Shown: piece by piece, positions 1-11,887 of the stretch
Layout of the letters: every line of letters begins with the position of its first letter
Numbering within the stretch: position 1 is the first letter of the stretch
Assembly: GCA_003415625.1 (NCBI GenBank)
Contig: PYIU01000002.1
Span: 6,200,001 to 6,264,000, forward strand
Direction of reading: 5' to 3'
From: Aquanectria penicillioides
Lineage: Eukaryota > Ascomycota > Sordariomycetes > Hypocreales > Nectriaceae
DNA: 64,000 bases
Made by a program: the position numbers and the translations under genes
The notes under the pieces: generated by a model
Database searches by the model: none
What the model was told of the DNA's origin: nothing
The model's input: only the letters and a program-made list of their open reading frames with translations

Positions 1-369
1 CTTTATTGTAGAGCTCGTCGCTGCGTCCTACCTCGCATCCGAAGGGTAGCTGGTGCTGATGATTACAATAGCTTGCTAGATCTTCGCAATTGTCCTGAAC
101 TGGAGGCTCGAACTCGTTTGTGTTTTCGGTGGCATGTCCATCCTAATTTCCACCAGCGTGAACCGGGTGAGCCAGGCGACAGCAACTAATGATAGCCTGG
201 CATAGCACATCCTATGCCTGGAGTAGGGACTCCTAAGACCCTCATGGTCCTCAAACCTAAAATCATGGATACCTAAGTGTAACACAGATGGACACTACTA
301 TATCAAAGTATCCTTCCTGTAATGGACACTATATTAATTAAAATTTATCGTCATCCATTCTCAAACTCA
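1..369. other. Intergenic, left edge, no gene seen
   Basis: This stretch is AT-richer than most of the window and holds no convincing coding frame. The one reading frame over 60 codons has no recognisable product. A 16-base sequence at 316-331 recurs with two mismatches at 632-647, on the other side of the tRNA-like element. Confidence 0.5.
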
Positions 370-480
370 CTCGAATTGGTGTAATGGTAACACGGCTACT
401 GACACAGGCAGATGACATTCTGGCAGAAACGCGCCCTAATGGGGAGACAGCAGACTTGGGTTCGATTCCTAAATTCGGGG
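370..480 (+). tRNA. tRNA-like Pol III element, possibly intron-containing or degenerate
   Basis: The ends fold like a tRNA. Bases 370-376 pair with 473-479 as a 7-bp acceptor stem (one G-U), followed by discriminator G480. Bases 379-382 pair with 390-393 as a D stem around a loop containing GG. Bases 456-460 pair with 468-472 as a T stem around the loop TTCGATT. The B-box GGTTCGATTCC matches the consensus exactly, the A-box is good, and a T6 terminator lies at 499-504. The total of 111 nt implies an intron of about 38 nt. However, I cannot close a proper anticodon stem: 395-399 pairs at only three of five positions with bases near 449-453, and U33 is missing in the obvious register. No anticodon is assigned. 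It could be an intron-containing tRNA, a pseudo-tRNA or the head of a SINE. Confidence 0.45.
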
Positions 481-498
481 TTCTTTCTCTCTCCTTTC

Positions 499-504
499 TT
501 TTTT
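499..504 (+). terminator. Pol III T-run terminator of the tRNA-like element
   Basis: Six consecutive T residues begin 19 nt after the last paired base of the tRNA-like element. This is the usual position and form of an RNA polymerase III termination signal. Confidence 0.4.
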
Positions 505-973
505 ATAAAAATATTGGTCCCTCTTGCTTTCTTCTTACTCCCTTTTCTGATCAGAGCCGCTGTGGTGATTATGTATTGTCTCCCTTTTTCTTCGTCTTTT
601 CCGGTTCTGGTTGAAAAAACTATGGATTATACCAGTAATGGATACTAAGCCTGCAATGGTTTGGCCGTTTGGTCAAATCGTGTTATTTACTTCGCCCCGT
701 TCGAGATGTAGACAATGCAAGGAATATTTTTCGAGGATGGATGCATGAAAAGTCACACCTCCACACAACGAAACGGGACATCTGTAAGAGTAAAGATAAT
801 AGATAAAGGAAGGAGACAAGCCAAAAAATTTATCACCCACTCACTATAACCGCAACCGGTTTCATTAAATTCAAAATACAGATAGCTATACAAATTTCCA
901 TGACACAATAGGGTAGTGACCTGGTGAGATGATACAGACAAGGCCTAGACTCATGCAGTCAATTAAAGTGCCG
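505..973. other. Intergenic between the tRNA-like element and the mcm6 promoter
   Basis: No gene is supported here. The only item noted is the copy at 632-647 of the short sequence also seen at 316-331. Confidence 0.5.
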
Positions 974-1011
974 ACGCGTTAATTGAGCCCCTCGACGCGT
1001 GCTGGACGCGT
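974..1011 (+). promoter_or_regulatory. Cluster of three MCB (ACGCGT) boxes upstream of mcm6
   Basis: Perfect ACGCGT hexamers occur at 974-979, 995-1000 and 1006-1011, about 270-307 bp before the mcm6 start codon. In ascomycete yeasts ACGCGT is the MluI cell-cycle box bound by MBF, which activates DNA-replication genes at G1/S. Three copies in 38 bp immediately upstream of a replication helicase gene are unlikely to be chance. That MBF acts here is inference from yeast. Confidence 0.75.
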
Positions 1012-1135
1012 CATGCCTAATCTCCAATTAGCGCCCGCCCACCGCACAGAAGCCAGAACGTGCCCCAGCAAAACTTGGCCGTTTCCCCCACAACCACCAA
1101 CCAGCCTTCAACACCACGATCAATCTCGACAACGC

Positions 1136-1168
1136 TCCTCCTCCTCCTCCTCCTCCTCCTCCTCCTCC
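1136..1168 (+). repeat. (TCC)11 microsatellite in the mcm6 leader region
   Basis: Eleven uninterrupted TCC triplets lie 113 bp before the mcm6 ATG. They produce artificial poly-Ser and poly-Arg reading frames on the two strands. Pyrimidine-rich tracts are common just upstream of fungal start codons. Confidence 0.95.
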
Positions 1169-1280
1169 ACTCCACCACCTCCATCACCACCTCAACTTCA
1201 AAGCGAGACGCTGGGCCAATAAATAAAACTCCCTGAAGACAGCCCACCCCGCACAAACCCCCTCTCCTTTGTCGCCCGCC

Positions 1281-4200
1281 ATGGCCACCCCCAGCGACAT
1301 TGGGTTCATGATGTCCGACGCCCCCTCGCGGGCCGGCGGCGCAACCCCTAGACGCAACTACGGATACCCCTCATCCTCGGCATCGAGACCGCGAGGCCCG
1401 CCCTCGGAGAACATGGGAACTCCAGTCGCCGCCCCCAGCGACGACGAGGGAGATGGCTTCGCCGACGACCAGGTGCCCCGAAGCTCCAGGATCCCAGGCA
1501 CCGCCGACATCCCCCGCGTCGAGGACCGAATTGGCCTGCTGGTCCAGGAGCACTTTGAGTCCTTCATTGAGAAGTGAGTATCCATCCAATCTAAGCATCT
1601 AAGAGGAGCATCTGTATAATGTCAAAAGATGCTTGCGGCTAACCATGGAGAACCCCTCGCCCGCAACAGCTTCATCGAAGAGCCCACCCCCTCTGGCGCT
1701 CCAACCTCCAGCGCCGTCACCACGGACAAGTACTATGTCGCCCAGATCAAGGGCATGAAAACCTACCAGCTCTCCACATTCTACGTCGACTACAAGCACC
1801 TCGCCTCGTGGGAGAATGGTAGTTTGGCCGACGGTGTCATGCGCCAGTACTACCGCTTCCTCCCCTTCCTCACCGCCGCCCTCCACAACATGATCGCAAA
1901 GTACGAGCCTCAATACTTCCGCGAGCATCGCCAACCCACCGCCTCGAGCAACGTGACCACATCCGCCGCGAGTCACCTTGGCTCCGGCAGTCAGTCCGAG
2001 GCCTCCAACCGCAAGAACGAGCACCAGCAGACCGACAAGCTCTTCTCCATTGCCTTTTACAACTTGCCTCTGGTCTCGAGAGTGCGGGCTCTACGAGCCG
2101 CCAACATTGGTCAGCTTCTTTCCATCTCCGGTACCGTCACTCGAACCTCTGAAGTCCGTCCCGAGCTGTCGCTGGCCACCTTCGTCTGCGAGGCCTGTCG
2201 TACCGTCGTGCCCAACGTCGAGCAAACCTTTCGCTACACTGAGCCCACACAATGCCCCAACAGCACTTGCCAGAACCGCATTGCCTGGCAGCTCGATATC
2301 CGTCACAGCACCTTTGTAGATTGGCAAAAGGTGCGCATCCAGGAGAACAGTTCTGAGATCCCCACCGGCAGCATGCCCCGAACCATGGACGTCATCCTCC
2401 GTGGTGAGATTGTCGACCGAGCCAAGGCCGGCGAGAAGTGCATTTTCACTGGAGCCCTCATTGTGGTTCCCGATGTTAGCCAACTGGGTCTCCCTGGCCT
2501 GCGACCAACCGCCGTCCGCGATGATCGAAACGCGCCTCGAGGAGCCGACGCTGGCGGTGCCGGAATCAGCGGCCTCAAAGCCCTCGGTGTCCGTGATCTC
2601 ACTTACCGCCTGGCCTTCCTCGCCTGCATGGTCACTCCGGACACATCTACAGGTGGTCAATCTGCCGCTCAAGGTGCTGCTGACGTGGTCAACGCCTTGA
2701 CCCAGAATACCGCCAACGAGGGGGAAGAGTCCGTCGAGGATGCCCAAGCTGCCATCCTGGCCTCCATGAACCCATCCGAGATTGACGAACTGCGAGCCAT
2801 GGTCCACGGCGACCATATCTACTCTCGCCTAGTCCAGTCCATCGCCCCTATGGTGTATGGTCATGAAGTTGTCAAAAAGGGTCTGCTGCTCCAGCTCATG
2901 TCTGGTGTTCACAAGACCACTGCCGAAGGTATGCAGCTTCGAGGAGACATCAACATTTGCATCGTGGGCGATCCCTCGACCTCCAAGTCCCAGTTCCTGA
3001 AGTACGTCTGCTCCTTTGCGCCTCGCGCTGTCTACACCAGTGGAAAGGCTTCATCCGCTGCCGGTCTCACGGCTGCCGTGATCAAGGATGAGGAGACGGG
3101 TGAGTTCACCATCGAGGCTGGTGCTCTCATGCTTGCCGACAACGGCATTTGTGCCATTGACGAGTTTGACAAGATGGACATTGCCGACCAGGTCGCCATC
3201 CACGAAGCCATGGAACAGCAGACCATTTCCATCGCCAAGGCCGGTATCCAAGCTACCCTCAACGCCCGGACTAGTATTCTGGCTGCTGCCAACCCCGTTG
3301 CCGGTCGATACAACCGCAAGACCACGCTGCGCTCCAACATCAACATGTCAGCGCCCATCATGTCCCGTTTCGATCTCTTCTTTGTCGTCCTTGACGAGTG
3401 CAACGAACAGATCGACCGTCACCTTGCAGAGCACATTGTGGGCATCCACCAGCTCCGTGACGAGGCTGTCGAGCCCGAGTTCAGCACCGAGCAGCTTCAG
3501 CGATACATCCGCTTTGCCAGGACTTTTCGGCCGGAATTCAGTGACGAGGCAAAGGACATCCTGGTTGAGAAGTACAAGGAGCTGCGTGCCGACGATGCCC
3601 AGGGTGGCGTTGGCAAGAACTCGTACCGCATCACTGTGCGTCAGCTGGAGAGTATGATCCGTCTATCCGAAGCCATCGCCAAGGTCAACTGTACCGAGGA
3701 CATCAGCCCCGACATGGTCATCGAGGCATACAACCTGCTTCGGCAGAGTATCATCTCGGTTGAGCATGACGATATCGAGATGGATGAGGACACGCAAGAG
3801 GACAGCGAAACACTTCTCCGTGCCGCCGACGCTGCCATCGGTCAAACCCGCGAGGATGATACCGAAATGGCTGAGGAGCAGCCAGCTGAAGGCTCCGTGG
3901 CACCCGAGAAGCGCAAGCACACCATCACCTACGAAAACTACATCAAGATGGTCAACATGTTTGTCCAGCGCATCAACGACGACGAGAGCGGCACCGGCGA
4001 AGGCGTCAACGGCGAGGAAATTATCAATTGGTATCTCGAGCAGAAGGAGGATGAGCTCGAGGGCGAGGAGGATTACCACCGCGAAAAGGCGATTGCCAAC
4101 ATGGTCCTCAGGAAGATGGTCAAGGTAAGCTACCAAGCGAGCAAACTTACGATGCCCTATATTCCCACCCTCCCCCCTCAACAATTAAATCATCATTGTC

Positions 4201-4359
4201 ATCTGCATGCATAAAAGCTAACGCATCCTCCTCTTCTAGGAACATATCCTCATGGCGCTTCGGGCCGACGGCTCCGACGACACCGGCGCCGGCAGCTCCG
4301 CTTCAGCTGCTCAGATCGTGTACGTGCTGCACCCCAACTGTGCGGTCGAAGAATACTAG
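1281..4359 (+). CDS. mcm6: DNA replication licensing factor MCM6
   Basis: This is one of six subunits of the MCM2-7 replicative helicase, which is loaded on origins in G1 and unwinds DNA with Cdc45 and GINS. Exons are 1281-1573, 1670-4124 and 4240-4359, with clean GT/AG borders, a GCTAAC branch point in intron 1, and a continuous frame of 955 aa, usual for MCM6. An acidic, Ser/Pro-rich N-terminus precedes the MCM OB domain. Zinc-binding cysteines are C271, C274, C293 and C298. The Walker A motif GDPSTSKSQ is near 531, Walker B is in ICAIDEFDKMD, and the arginine-finger motif SRFD is near 663. MCM6 rather than a paralogue is indicated by GLKALGVRDLTYRL and the absence of the MCM4/5/7 signatures. 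Three MCB boxes lie upstream. Confidence 0.97.
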
Positions 4360-5910
4360 GCCCACCCCCGACCCCCTATTATTTTTTTTTCTTCCAAAAA
4401 AAAAGCGACGCAATCAGACGTCAACTTAATCTCAGGGGTTGAAACGAGAGTAATGAACTTGTGACGGTCCCGAGCAAGCCTAGCATGGGTGCCAAAACGA
4501 TGGGGACGATGTGGGGACGAAGGCAAGGAGGCGTTTCTGGAGTATGGGAAATATCATGTGGCATTTTCATGTCTAGTTTAGTTGCTTGATAGAAGGAAAC
4601 GTGGAGGATGGTCAAGCGAGTGGCTGGCTGGCTGTAGGCGAGAAAGGGGAGGCAAACCCGTCATTCAAGCACGGGCGGACGGACGGATGGCTGAATAGGG
4701 AATAGATGAGACAAGTGTAGAGCCGCTGGAGCTTCAGTCGGTGATGAATATCATGCATGAATGGATCTAAAGATTAACAGCCCCCTCTACCGCCCTCTGT
4801 GCTTCCTCAGTACATACGATTGTATTGGTTAATAATACAGGGACGAAGAAGAAAAAATAATATATGTCAACATCACATAATGGAAAAGGAGAGAGAGAGA
4901 GAGAGAGACTAGGTGGGTTTTAAGAACGTTTCGCGTACTTTGTGTTTGTCTTTTTCAGCGCATTCACTATCTTAAACAGCGTCAGGCCGGGCTAGACTCT
5001 CTCTCCTGTCATCATCTTTCGTCCCATCCGTCATCCTCCTGAAGTCGTGTCCAGTTCCGGTATTGCGTCAAAGCTCCAAAAGGAAACGGAAGAAAATAAA
5101 GAGAAAAAAAAGTGTCTCGTCTCTTCCCTGGTACTCCCCGCCCGGTTTGTCCCGCAACATCAACCAGTAGGTCGTCAATGTTTAAAAAACAAAAGCCCAA
5201 AAAGACCAAGCAAAAGCCAAGGCACCTTTTTCCTTTAAAGAGGTCGCCGCCGTCGTCGGTTGCACAAGACCAGATCTCCTCCTCTCTTCCCGCAAGATGA
5301 GCGATCAGCTTTCGTGTCCGCACGACTTCGTCGCCGTTCGTTCGTTCCAAAAAATTGATTAGATCTTTAAAAGGTTCGCTCTCCCCGCTCGGAAACGGGA
5401 CTTGAAGTCCAACAATAAATTCTTTCACACCACTAGCCCATCGAGTAAGAGTAGAGTAATCCGACGGGCTATGGCTGAAGAGATGAGTTCGTAGAGGGGG
5501 ATGAGCCAAAAGAGATTCGCGAAGAGGGAAAATGCAAACAAGAAACAATGGTAAGAGGGAAATGCTCTCAGAAGCGTTGCAAGTCCAAGCCTATTGCAGA
5601 ACCCAAAGAGGGGGGCTGTCGCAAACCCGCGATGCCAAATACGTCATGGAAAACACGCGCGCTCCAAAGTTGTACAAGCTCCTCGCAGACAAAATTGCGA
5701 TGAGTAGCCTTCCCGAGCATCAAAATGAGCATGGGGGGGATCGTTGACAATGGGGGTTCTCCCACATGTTGTATGTGGAACATAGATCTGCACATTGTGA
5801 GCATGCGTCAGATTAATAGGTTGGATAGGCACAAAGTGCTCTGCTAGTATTATGTAGAATCGCTCGAGTTGATGCCAAGGGCAATTCTATCGTCTCGATC
5901 TATCTTTCGC
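4360..5910. other. Intergenic between convergent mcm6 and the RGG-protein gene
   Basis: About 1.55 kb that must hold the two 3' UTRs. It contains T- and A-rich runs after the mcm6 stop and a (GA)10 repeat at 4889-4908. The longest frame (178 codons, minus strand, 5012-5548) shows no domain and no intron signals, so I do not call it. Confidence 0.5.
4889..4908 (+). repeat. (GA)10 microsatellite
   Basis: Ten uninterrupted GA dinucleotides lie about 530 bp downstream of the mcm6 stop codon. Confidence 0.95.
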
Positions 5911-8900
5911 TTAGACGGGCAGCGAGGGGGGAGTCGCGGAGCTGCGGCTCCAGGTATCAGATCCTCGGCTGCGATAGCCTCCACGTCCACCTCGGCCGGA
6001 GGGTGTGTTATGTTCGCCACGGGTGCTAGAGACGTCTCGCTTGCCTCCTCGGCGTTCGTGTCCCGATCCGCGATGTCGAGGTCCGGCTCGAGTATGCGAA
6101 CCTCGTCCACCTCGGGTGGCGGAGAAGGGAACAGTGACAAACTTGGGCTCAGTCATGCCAGGGAACTGGATTCTCAAAGCGTTACCGCCGCCAACGACCT
6201 CGGCAGGGAAATAATAGGGCTCCATGAGTGCCGATTGAATGATAAATCTCTTCGGCAGCGGCTTGGTTTGTGCGAGTGCTGGCTGCCAGGCTGCCTCCGG
6301 AGCCTTGTGCGGGAGCCTGATCTGTGGCAGAGAACCCATTTCCTGTTCCTCGAAGCACTCTTCGGCCATGGGCTTGGTAATGGGTGAATCGGTAACGCGC
6401 ACTGGTCGTGCAGCAGGGCCAGGTCCAGGGAGGGAAACCGTCGCAGAGTCCGGTTGAGTAGCATGGTCCAACGCGCTCTTACTCGCGGGATCGACGCCAA
6501 TTGACTTCTGCGGTGGAGATCTGGCTCCGTTGAGGAGACTGTTGATTCGGTTCTGCCACTTCTCTTGAGTAGCCTCACCGGCGGTGAGGGGTGCGCGATG
6601 AGGACTCAGAGGTGCTCGAGGAGGTGGGTTGCCCCAATATTGCTGTCGGGACTGTGGGGGTTGTGAGGCTCCCATAGTGGGAGGCAGCTTCACAATGGGT
6701 TGAGGCTTGGGCAGAGACACGTGGGGGCGCATAACGTCGCCCTCATAGGCGGGGTGTCCTTCCATCGTGGGAGGTGGAGGAGTTGGAGACTTGGATCGCG
6801 AGGCATCCTGAGGAGCATGCTCAAACCGGGCGTCCTTCGTAGGGGGGAAGAATCTCGATGGGCGTCCTTGACCAGTCGCTCCCTTACTTCCAATAACTCC
6901 TGCGTTGGGCTGGGGAAGCTCGTCTTGAGTAGCAGCATTCGTCCCCCCAACTCCAATGATGCCGTCATTAGCACCTGGAGGAAGTCCGCCCCTACTTGGG
7001 GGAAGGGGTGCGTTCGTGCCTCCAGCTCCGACGAGGCCATCGTGCGCACCAGCAGCGTGACTGCCTCTGTTCGGTTGGGTTTTGGCAACATCTTCGCCGG
7101 GTGCTCTCCAGTTTCCAGGTCGGTGTGACTGGGTTTCAGAAGAGCCAACAGATCGTCGTGTGCCATCACCGGGGGCATGGACAGGCCGCCAAGTCTCCTT
7201 GATGACGGGTTGGGCATCTTCTATCGTCAAGCCTCGTTCGGCGAGCTGTCGTTCTCGCTCGGCTCTCTCTGCCAGTTTGGCAGCGCCCATCTTCTTGTCG
7301 CCCTCCGATACCGAGGCTACCCATTTGCTAGCAAGGTCAGTGCCAGGGGCACCATATCGTGGGACACGGGATCCAATAGGCGCAGGAGGCTGTGTTCGAC
7401 CCTGCGAGGAAGACTGACGCGAGGCGCTGGGTGGTGCAATTGGCGACGGGCCCTTACCGCCTTGCGCGGATACACTGCCATCAGTAGGAACACGGCCAAG
7501 GTCGGTAGTGAAAGTTCCATTGCCGAGGCCTCGATCATTGTTAGGAGAGCCCCAGACGTTTCGGGAAACTGTCTGGGAGCCCGCAGCCCAAGAAGAAAAT
7601 CGTTCTTGTCTGGAAGCGGATGCAGCACCCCATAAGTCGGCGGGCTTGGGTTCCTGGCTCTGAGAGACACGCCTGGGAGCTGGAGGTCCAGAGTTCGTGG
7701 GAGGGTTTGCCTTCGCGGCTGGCGCCGGGGCCTCGTCATTGGTTCCAGCAGCAGGTTTGGCGTCATCCTGAAGTGGCGAGGAGACTTGGCTGGAAGCCGC
7801 ATCACCTTCAGGCTGTTGAGTCTCGGTTACTTGGGTGTCGTCCTCCTGCTTCGTAGCCACGTCCTTCTTCTCCGACTTCTTCTCAGGGGCAGGACCAAGG
7901 GCATCCAGCTTCTTCTGGATACGCTCCCGACGCTCAGCCTCCTCGCGGGCCTCCTCCTCCTGACGTCGCTTCCTTGCGAGCTCAACACGCTCCCGCATCA
8001 ACTTCTTCTGGTACTCGACCTCGTCTACCATAGGCTGTTGAACAGGTGGGGGCGGTCCCGCGACAGGCTCCGGAGGGGGGCCAGCTTGGTGGGGTGTTGC
8101 AAAGACCGCACGTGGAGATGCACGAGGCATCCAACCTGACTGCCTGGGAGGACCTTGTGCCGATACTGAGAGGTTTCCGGGAGATACGGGGCTATCAACG
8201 GAGCCCGCAAACGAGGTTCGGCGGGCATTGAGATGTTCCGGCGGTTGCATAGGTCCATCGTTGGGCTTCATCATCCGCATGAACGATCCACTTCCACCGC
8301 TCACATTGGAGGAGCCCCGTCGCCTGCCGAAAGGCGGCTCCTGAGAGACCCTGTTGGTTTGGAAAGCACCAGATGGCTCGGGGTAATCGGAGGGTGGGGG
8401 TCGTTGGAGCAGTGAAGGATGTCGCGGATGCTGCTCCATTCGCATGGAGCCGCGGCGATCAGATCCACCTTCATGACGTCCGGAAGGGTTGTAAAGCTCC
8501 CTGTTACCATAAGAACCCTCTCTCCAGGCGGCTCGGTTGAAGTCGTCGGCAGCAATCTCCTTAGGAGGTGGGGTCATGCCTTTCAAGGGCGAATGATCCT
8601 TGATTGATCCTCGGACGAGCTGGGCATGCTCAGATGCTCCAGGCGAAGCCTTATCCACAGGAGGTAGGGTTGCCCAAGGGGATTTGACAGGAGCCGGGGG
8701 AGCAGGAGGCTTGGCAACAAGAGTGGGTTTATCTTGGGAACCACTCTTAAGGATCAGACCTTTGCCGGAAGCTAGACCGCTGGGTTTCGGGAGGGGAGAG
8801 CCAACTGAAGCTGGTGGAGCTGGGGATCTAGGCTTCTCAGGGACCTTGCCCCTGGAGGCCACAGAACCATTGTCGGAAGCGGGGGCGGGAGGTGGCGGAG

Positions 8901-10032
8901 GTGCAGGAGAGGCGGAGGGAGCGGATGATGCCAGAGATGCGAGAACGGCAGGAGGAGGTCCAGGGTGTGCGGCGTGAATGGGGTGAGCAGGATGCCCAGG
9001 GTGTATCGGATGCTCGTCGAGATGAGGTAGAGTCGTCTTGGTACCATCTCCCCAAGTGATGGCCTCGGGGGCCCAGTCATCGTCGTCGTCGTCGATGTCG
9101 GCCCATTTGTTCTGCCCTTGAGCATCTTCCTCATTTAGGCGACTAGCCATGTGAATGCCATACTTCTTCAACTCCTCATCGGTAAACTTCTTAGGGTCCG
9201 GCGGAGGGGCGGCTAGAAAAGTCCAGTCAGCAATGACGGCCTTCGACAAGTTCGAATGCACAACATACGGCGGTTCTTGTTCCAAACGGCGCTCGCGTCA
9301 GGTGCGGAGCCAGGTTTCCCATTCGCAGCAGACGAAAATCGCGGGGAGGAATCTCGAGCGCTGCTGCCCGTCTTGGCCACCAGTCGAGGTCGGGACGAGG
9401 AGAGAGTAGCGGAGCCGGTGGGAGGGGTGCTTGAACCGGCGGCCGGTTTCTCCGCAGCCTTAGCTGAAGCACTCGTGGCATTCGCCTTGGCTGCGAGGAA
9501 GGTCTTGTTCACGGAGACAGCCTTGAAGGTGGCGGGTTTCTTGACTGAGGAGCCGGTGCGGCCGTGACCTTTGTCACCATCTTTGCTCCTGTCGGCCCTA
9601 GAAGCTTCCGTGTCTGAACCTCCGCTGACGCTGACATCGGCAGAATTAACCTGATCATCGACGCTGCTGATATGTTTGTTCTCAATCTCGTCGATGCTGG
9701 GGGTAACATTCACAGAACGGTCGTGGTCGACATTATGAGCGTCGAGTACCTGTATAACCTCGGAACAGGGGCCGTGGTTAGCGAAGTGCCAATCTGGTCG
9801 GGTGAAGCTGAGTCCTCGGCAACAGGTCGACCAGAACAAGGTCCAGGAGCTTGACCGACGAGAGCAACATCATGACAACAAAAAAGACATGGGAAAATAT
9901 GCCAGGAGAGAGGGGGAGGGGTTGTCGCGGGGAACTAGACTGAAAATAGCAAACCAGAGGTAGACTCACGAGCTGGGATTCGGAGGCAGGGGCATCGGCG
10001 GCTTTGTCAACGGCAGCCTCTGTTGCCATCAT
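5911..10032 (-). CDS. Large disordered Pro/Ser-rich protein with RGG-type C-terminus
   Basis: I do not recognise a named family. Exons (minus strand) are 10032-9970, 9749-9269 and 9212-5911, giving 1281 aa. Intron 1 ends in GCTAAC...TATACAG. Intron 2 is 56 nt with GTATGT, GCTGAC and TTTCTAG. Both keep frame. After a short Ala-rich N-terminus come a KPATFKAVSVNKTFLAAKA segment and a compact ordered-looking block (AVWNKNRP, then KKFTDEELKKYGIHMASRL, then WADIDDDDDDWAPEAITW). A long Pro/Ser/Gly-rich region, a charged helix near VEYQKKLMRERVELARKRR, and an Arg/Gly tail with several RGG motifs follow. RGG boxes usually bind RNA, so an RNA-associated role (for example translation or mRNP) is inference. 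The next gene upstream is transcribed the same way. Confidence 0.75.
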
Positions 10033-11887
10033 CCGTCGTGAATATGCGCCGTTCGTGGAGGAGGGAGTAGCAAAGAGAGCCCTCGTAGACTGGTCAGCGG
10101 CTTGGTCGCGTGAGAGTCTTTGCTGGTCCTGCGCTAAGAGGCTCGGAGGCGATTCTGGGGTTGCGTGGATGGAATCGTTTTTGCGCCGCGGGGCGGGGAG
10201 GCGGTTTGACCAGGCTGTGTGCTCAAGGGTGAAAGAAGAGGCAGCGGAAGAAGGCGTTCGCGGGCGTCGGTAGATGTGTATCGCAGCGGGGGGCGGAGGG
10301 GGAGAGAGCCGATCGGTCGTCGGAGGGGAAGAGGCGGGAGCCGTGGGTTCGGTTTGGAGAGGGCGAAAGGATCGAGGTCAGAGTGTGTGGTGAGGTTGCG
10401 GAAATACTGCGGCAGGACTGGCTGGCCTTTGGCGGTGGTGGTGCTGCTGGCTGGCTACCGGTGGTGATGTGGAAGGTCCCCCAGACGGAGCCCAAAGCCG
10501 ACAGGTACCTCCCCACAGGGGCTTTAGGTACTGTACTTTGGTAGGTCAGGTACTCCCTGACAGAGAGGGAGGCTCTGCTAGTTTAGGCATAGCGTGCGCA
10601 AAAGGGACGGGATATGTGGTTGGGCAGGGGTACAGCTGAGTACGGGTTGTACATCTAGCACGGTCACCCTGCACTGGCCGAATGACTGTCCCGGCACAAG
10701 AAACACAAGTACCTTGCGTCGTCGAAAGACGAGGCTGTCGTACCAACGTGGCCCCTCCAGGAACAGAAACAAGAAGAGGATCCTCATCCTCGGAGAGGAA
10801 TACTCAGGACCTGGAGCAACATTACACGCATCTTTCTACATATTTCCATATTTATTTCTTATTTTATTTTATTTTATTTTATTCTCTTTCTGATTTTTAA
10901 TCTTTGCTTTCTTTTTGTTTCAGTGCCACCGCATTGTTCGATGTCTGACTAAGTCAAGCGCGCACACGCCTTCTCCCCTCTCGACCAACGTGACCTTCAA
11001 CGCTCGCCAAAAAAAAAAAAACCTGACCTAAGTACCCGCTCTCTCACAAGGAGGTCCGAGTGACTCCAGCGCATTTTCATTCTAAAGTACAGCGCTGCTT
11101 CAGTGCTCAGTAGGGGATTAGTTGAGCCACCTCCATTTTGACCTGGGCGGGAGCTTGACGGGTACCTACCTTCCTTTACCCGATAGCTTGGATACACCTC
11201 CCGCCCTCCGCTACGCCTCTACAACATGAACCAAACTACATTAGCCGGTCTGGCTGGCAAAAGATGAAGCAGATGACACTAAGTCTGATGATCAAATGGC
11301 GGCTCAATCCTCCGCATGATTCTGATGCCAAGCCCGGTTGCCCAGTTCTCCAATGTCAGGCCATTCCCCTCCGATTCGGCGGTGCTCGTCTAGCCAGCGC
11401 AAAAAATGCAAGGGAAACCCATGACGAGGGAGCTCTGGGCCGCCCGAGCTTCAACCCAGGACAGTCCCCAAATCTAGTAGCTAGACACATGATGGTGTAA
11501 TTGACACGCTTACTAATCTTTCAGGATTCCAAGACACTCGGAAAAATCTGGTTTGGCGGACACTACGGATCACATTCCTTGCCTGCCCGGAGAAGCCCAA
11601 CTAGCTTCTCTGGTTAGCCAACAACTAGGGGAAATGTCAGATTTCATGCGTATGGCCAATTCGTCAATGCCATGATTTCGACTACTCAGGTATTGATTGA
11701 TACACATAGGGGGTCCAGTACAGGTCACAGGCGGAGCGAACAAGTCGGGGAAATGCCGCATCACTTGCGTGTTAGAGATACATAGGGAAGCCAAGGCGTG
11801 CTCGACCACACACGGTTCGGGAAGAATATGTACACGACCATTCGCCCCCTCTTAGACAATCATCCAATTAGCCTATTGCCACTGCAT
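10033..11887. other. Intergenic, 1.85 kb, no gene seen
   Basis: This holds the promoter of the RGG-protein gene and the 3' flank of the ATP synthase f gene. I see AGGTACCT-like motifs at 10503-10510 and 11160-11167 and a run of TTTTA repeats near 10857-10885. No frame shows a recognisable product. Confidence 0.5.

Noticed and set aside
1017..1256. Poly-Arg and poly-Ser frames over the TCC repeat
   Set aside because: They are produced only by the (TCC)11 microsatellite.
2091..2816. 241-codon minus-strand frame inside mcm6
   Set aside because: It is antisense to conserved MCM6 sequence and has no recognisable motif.
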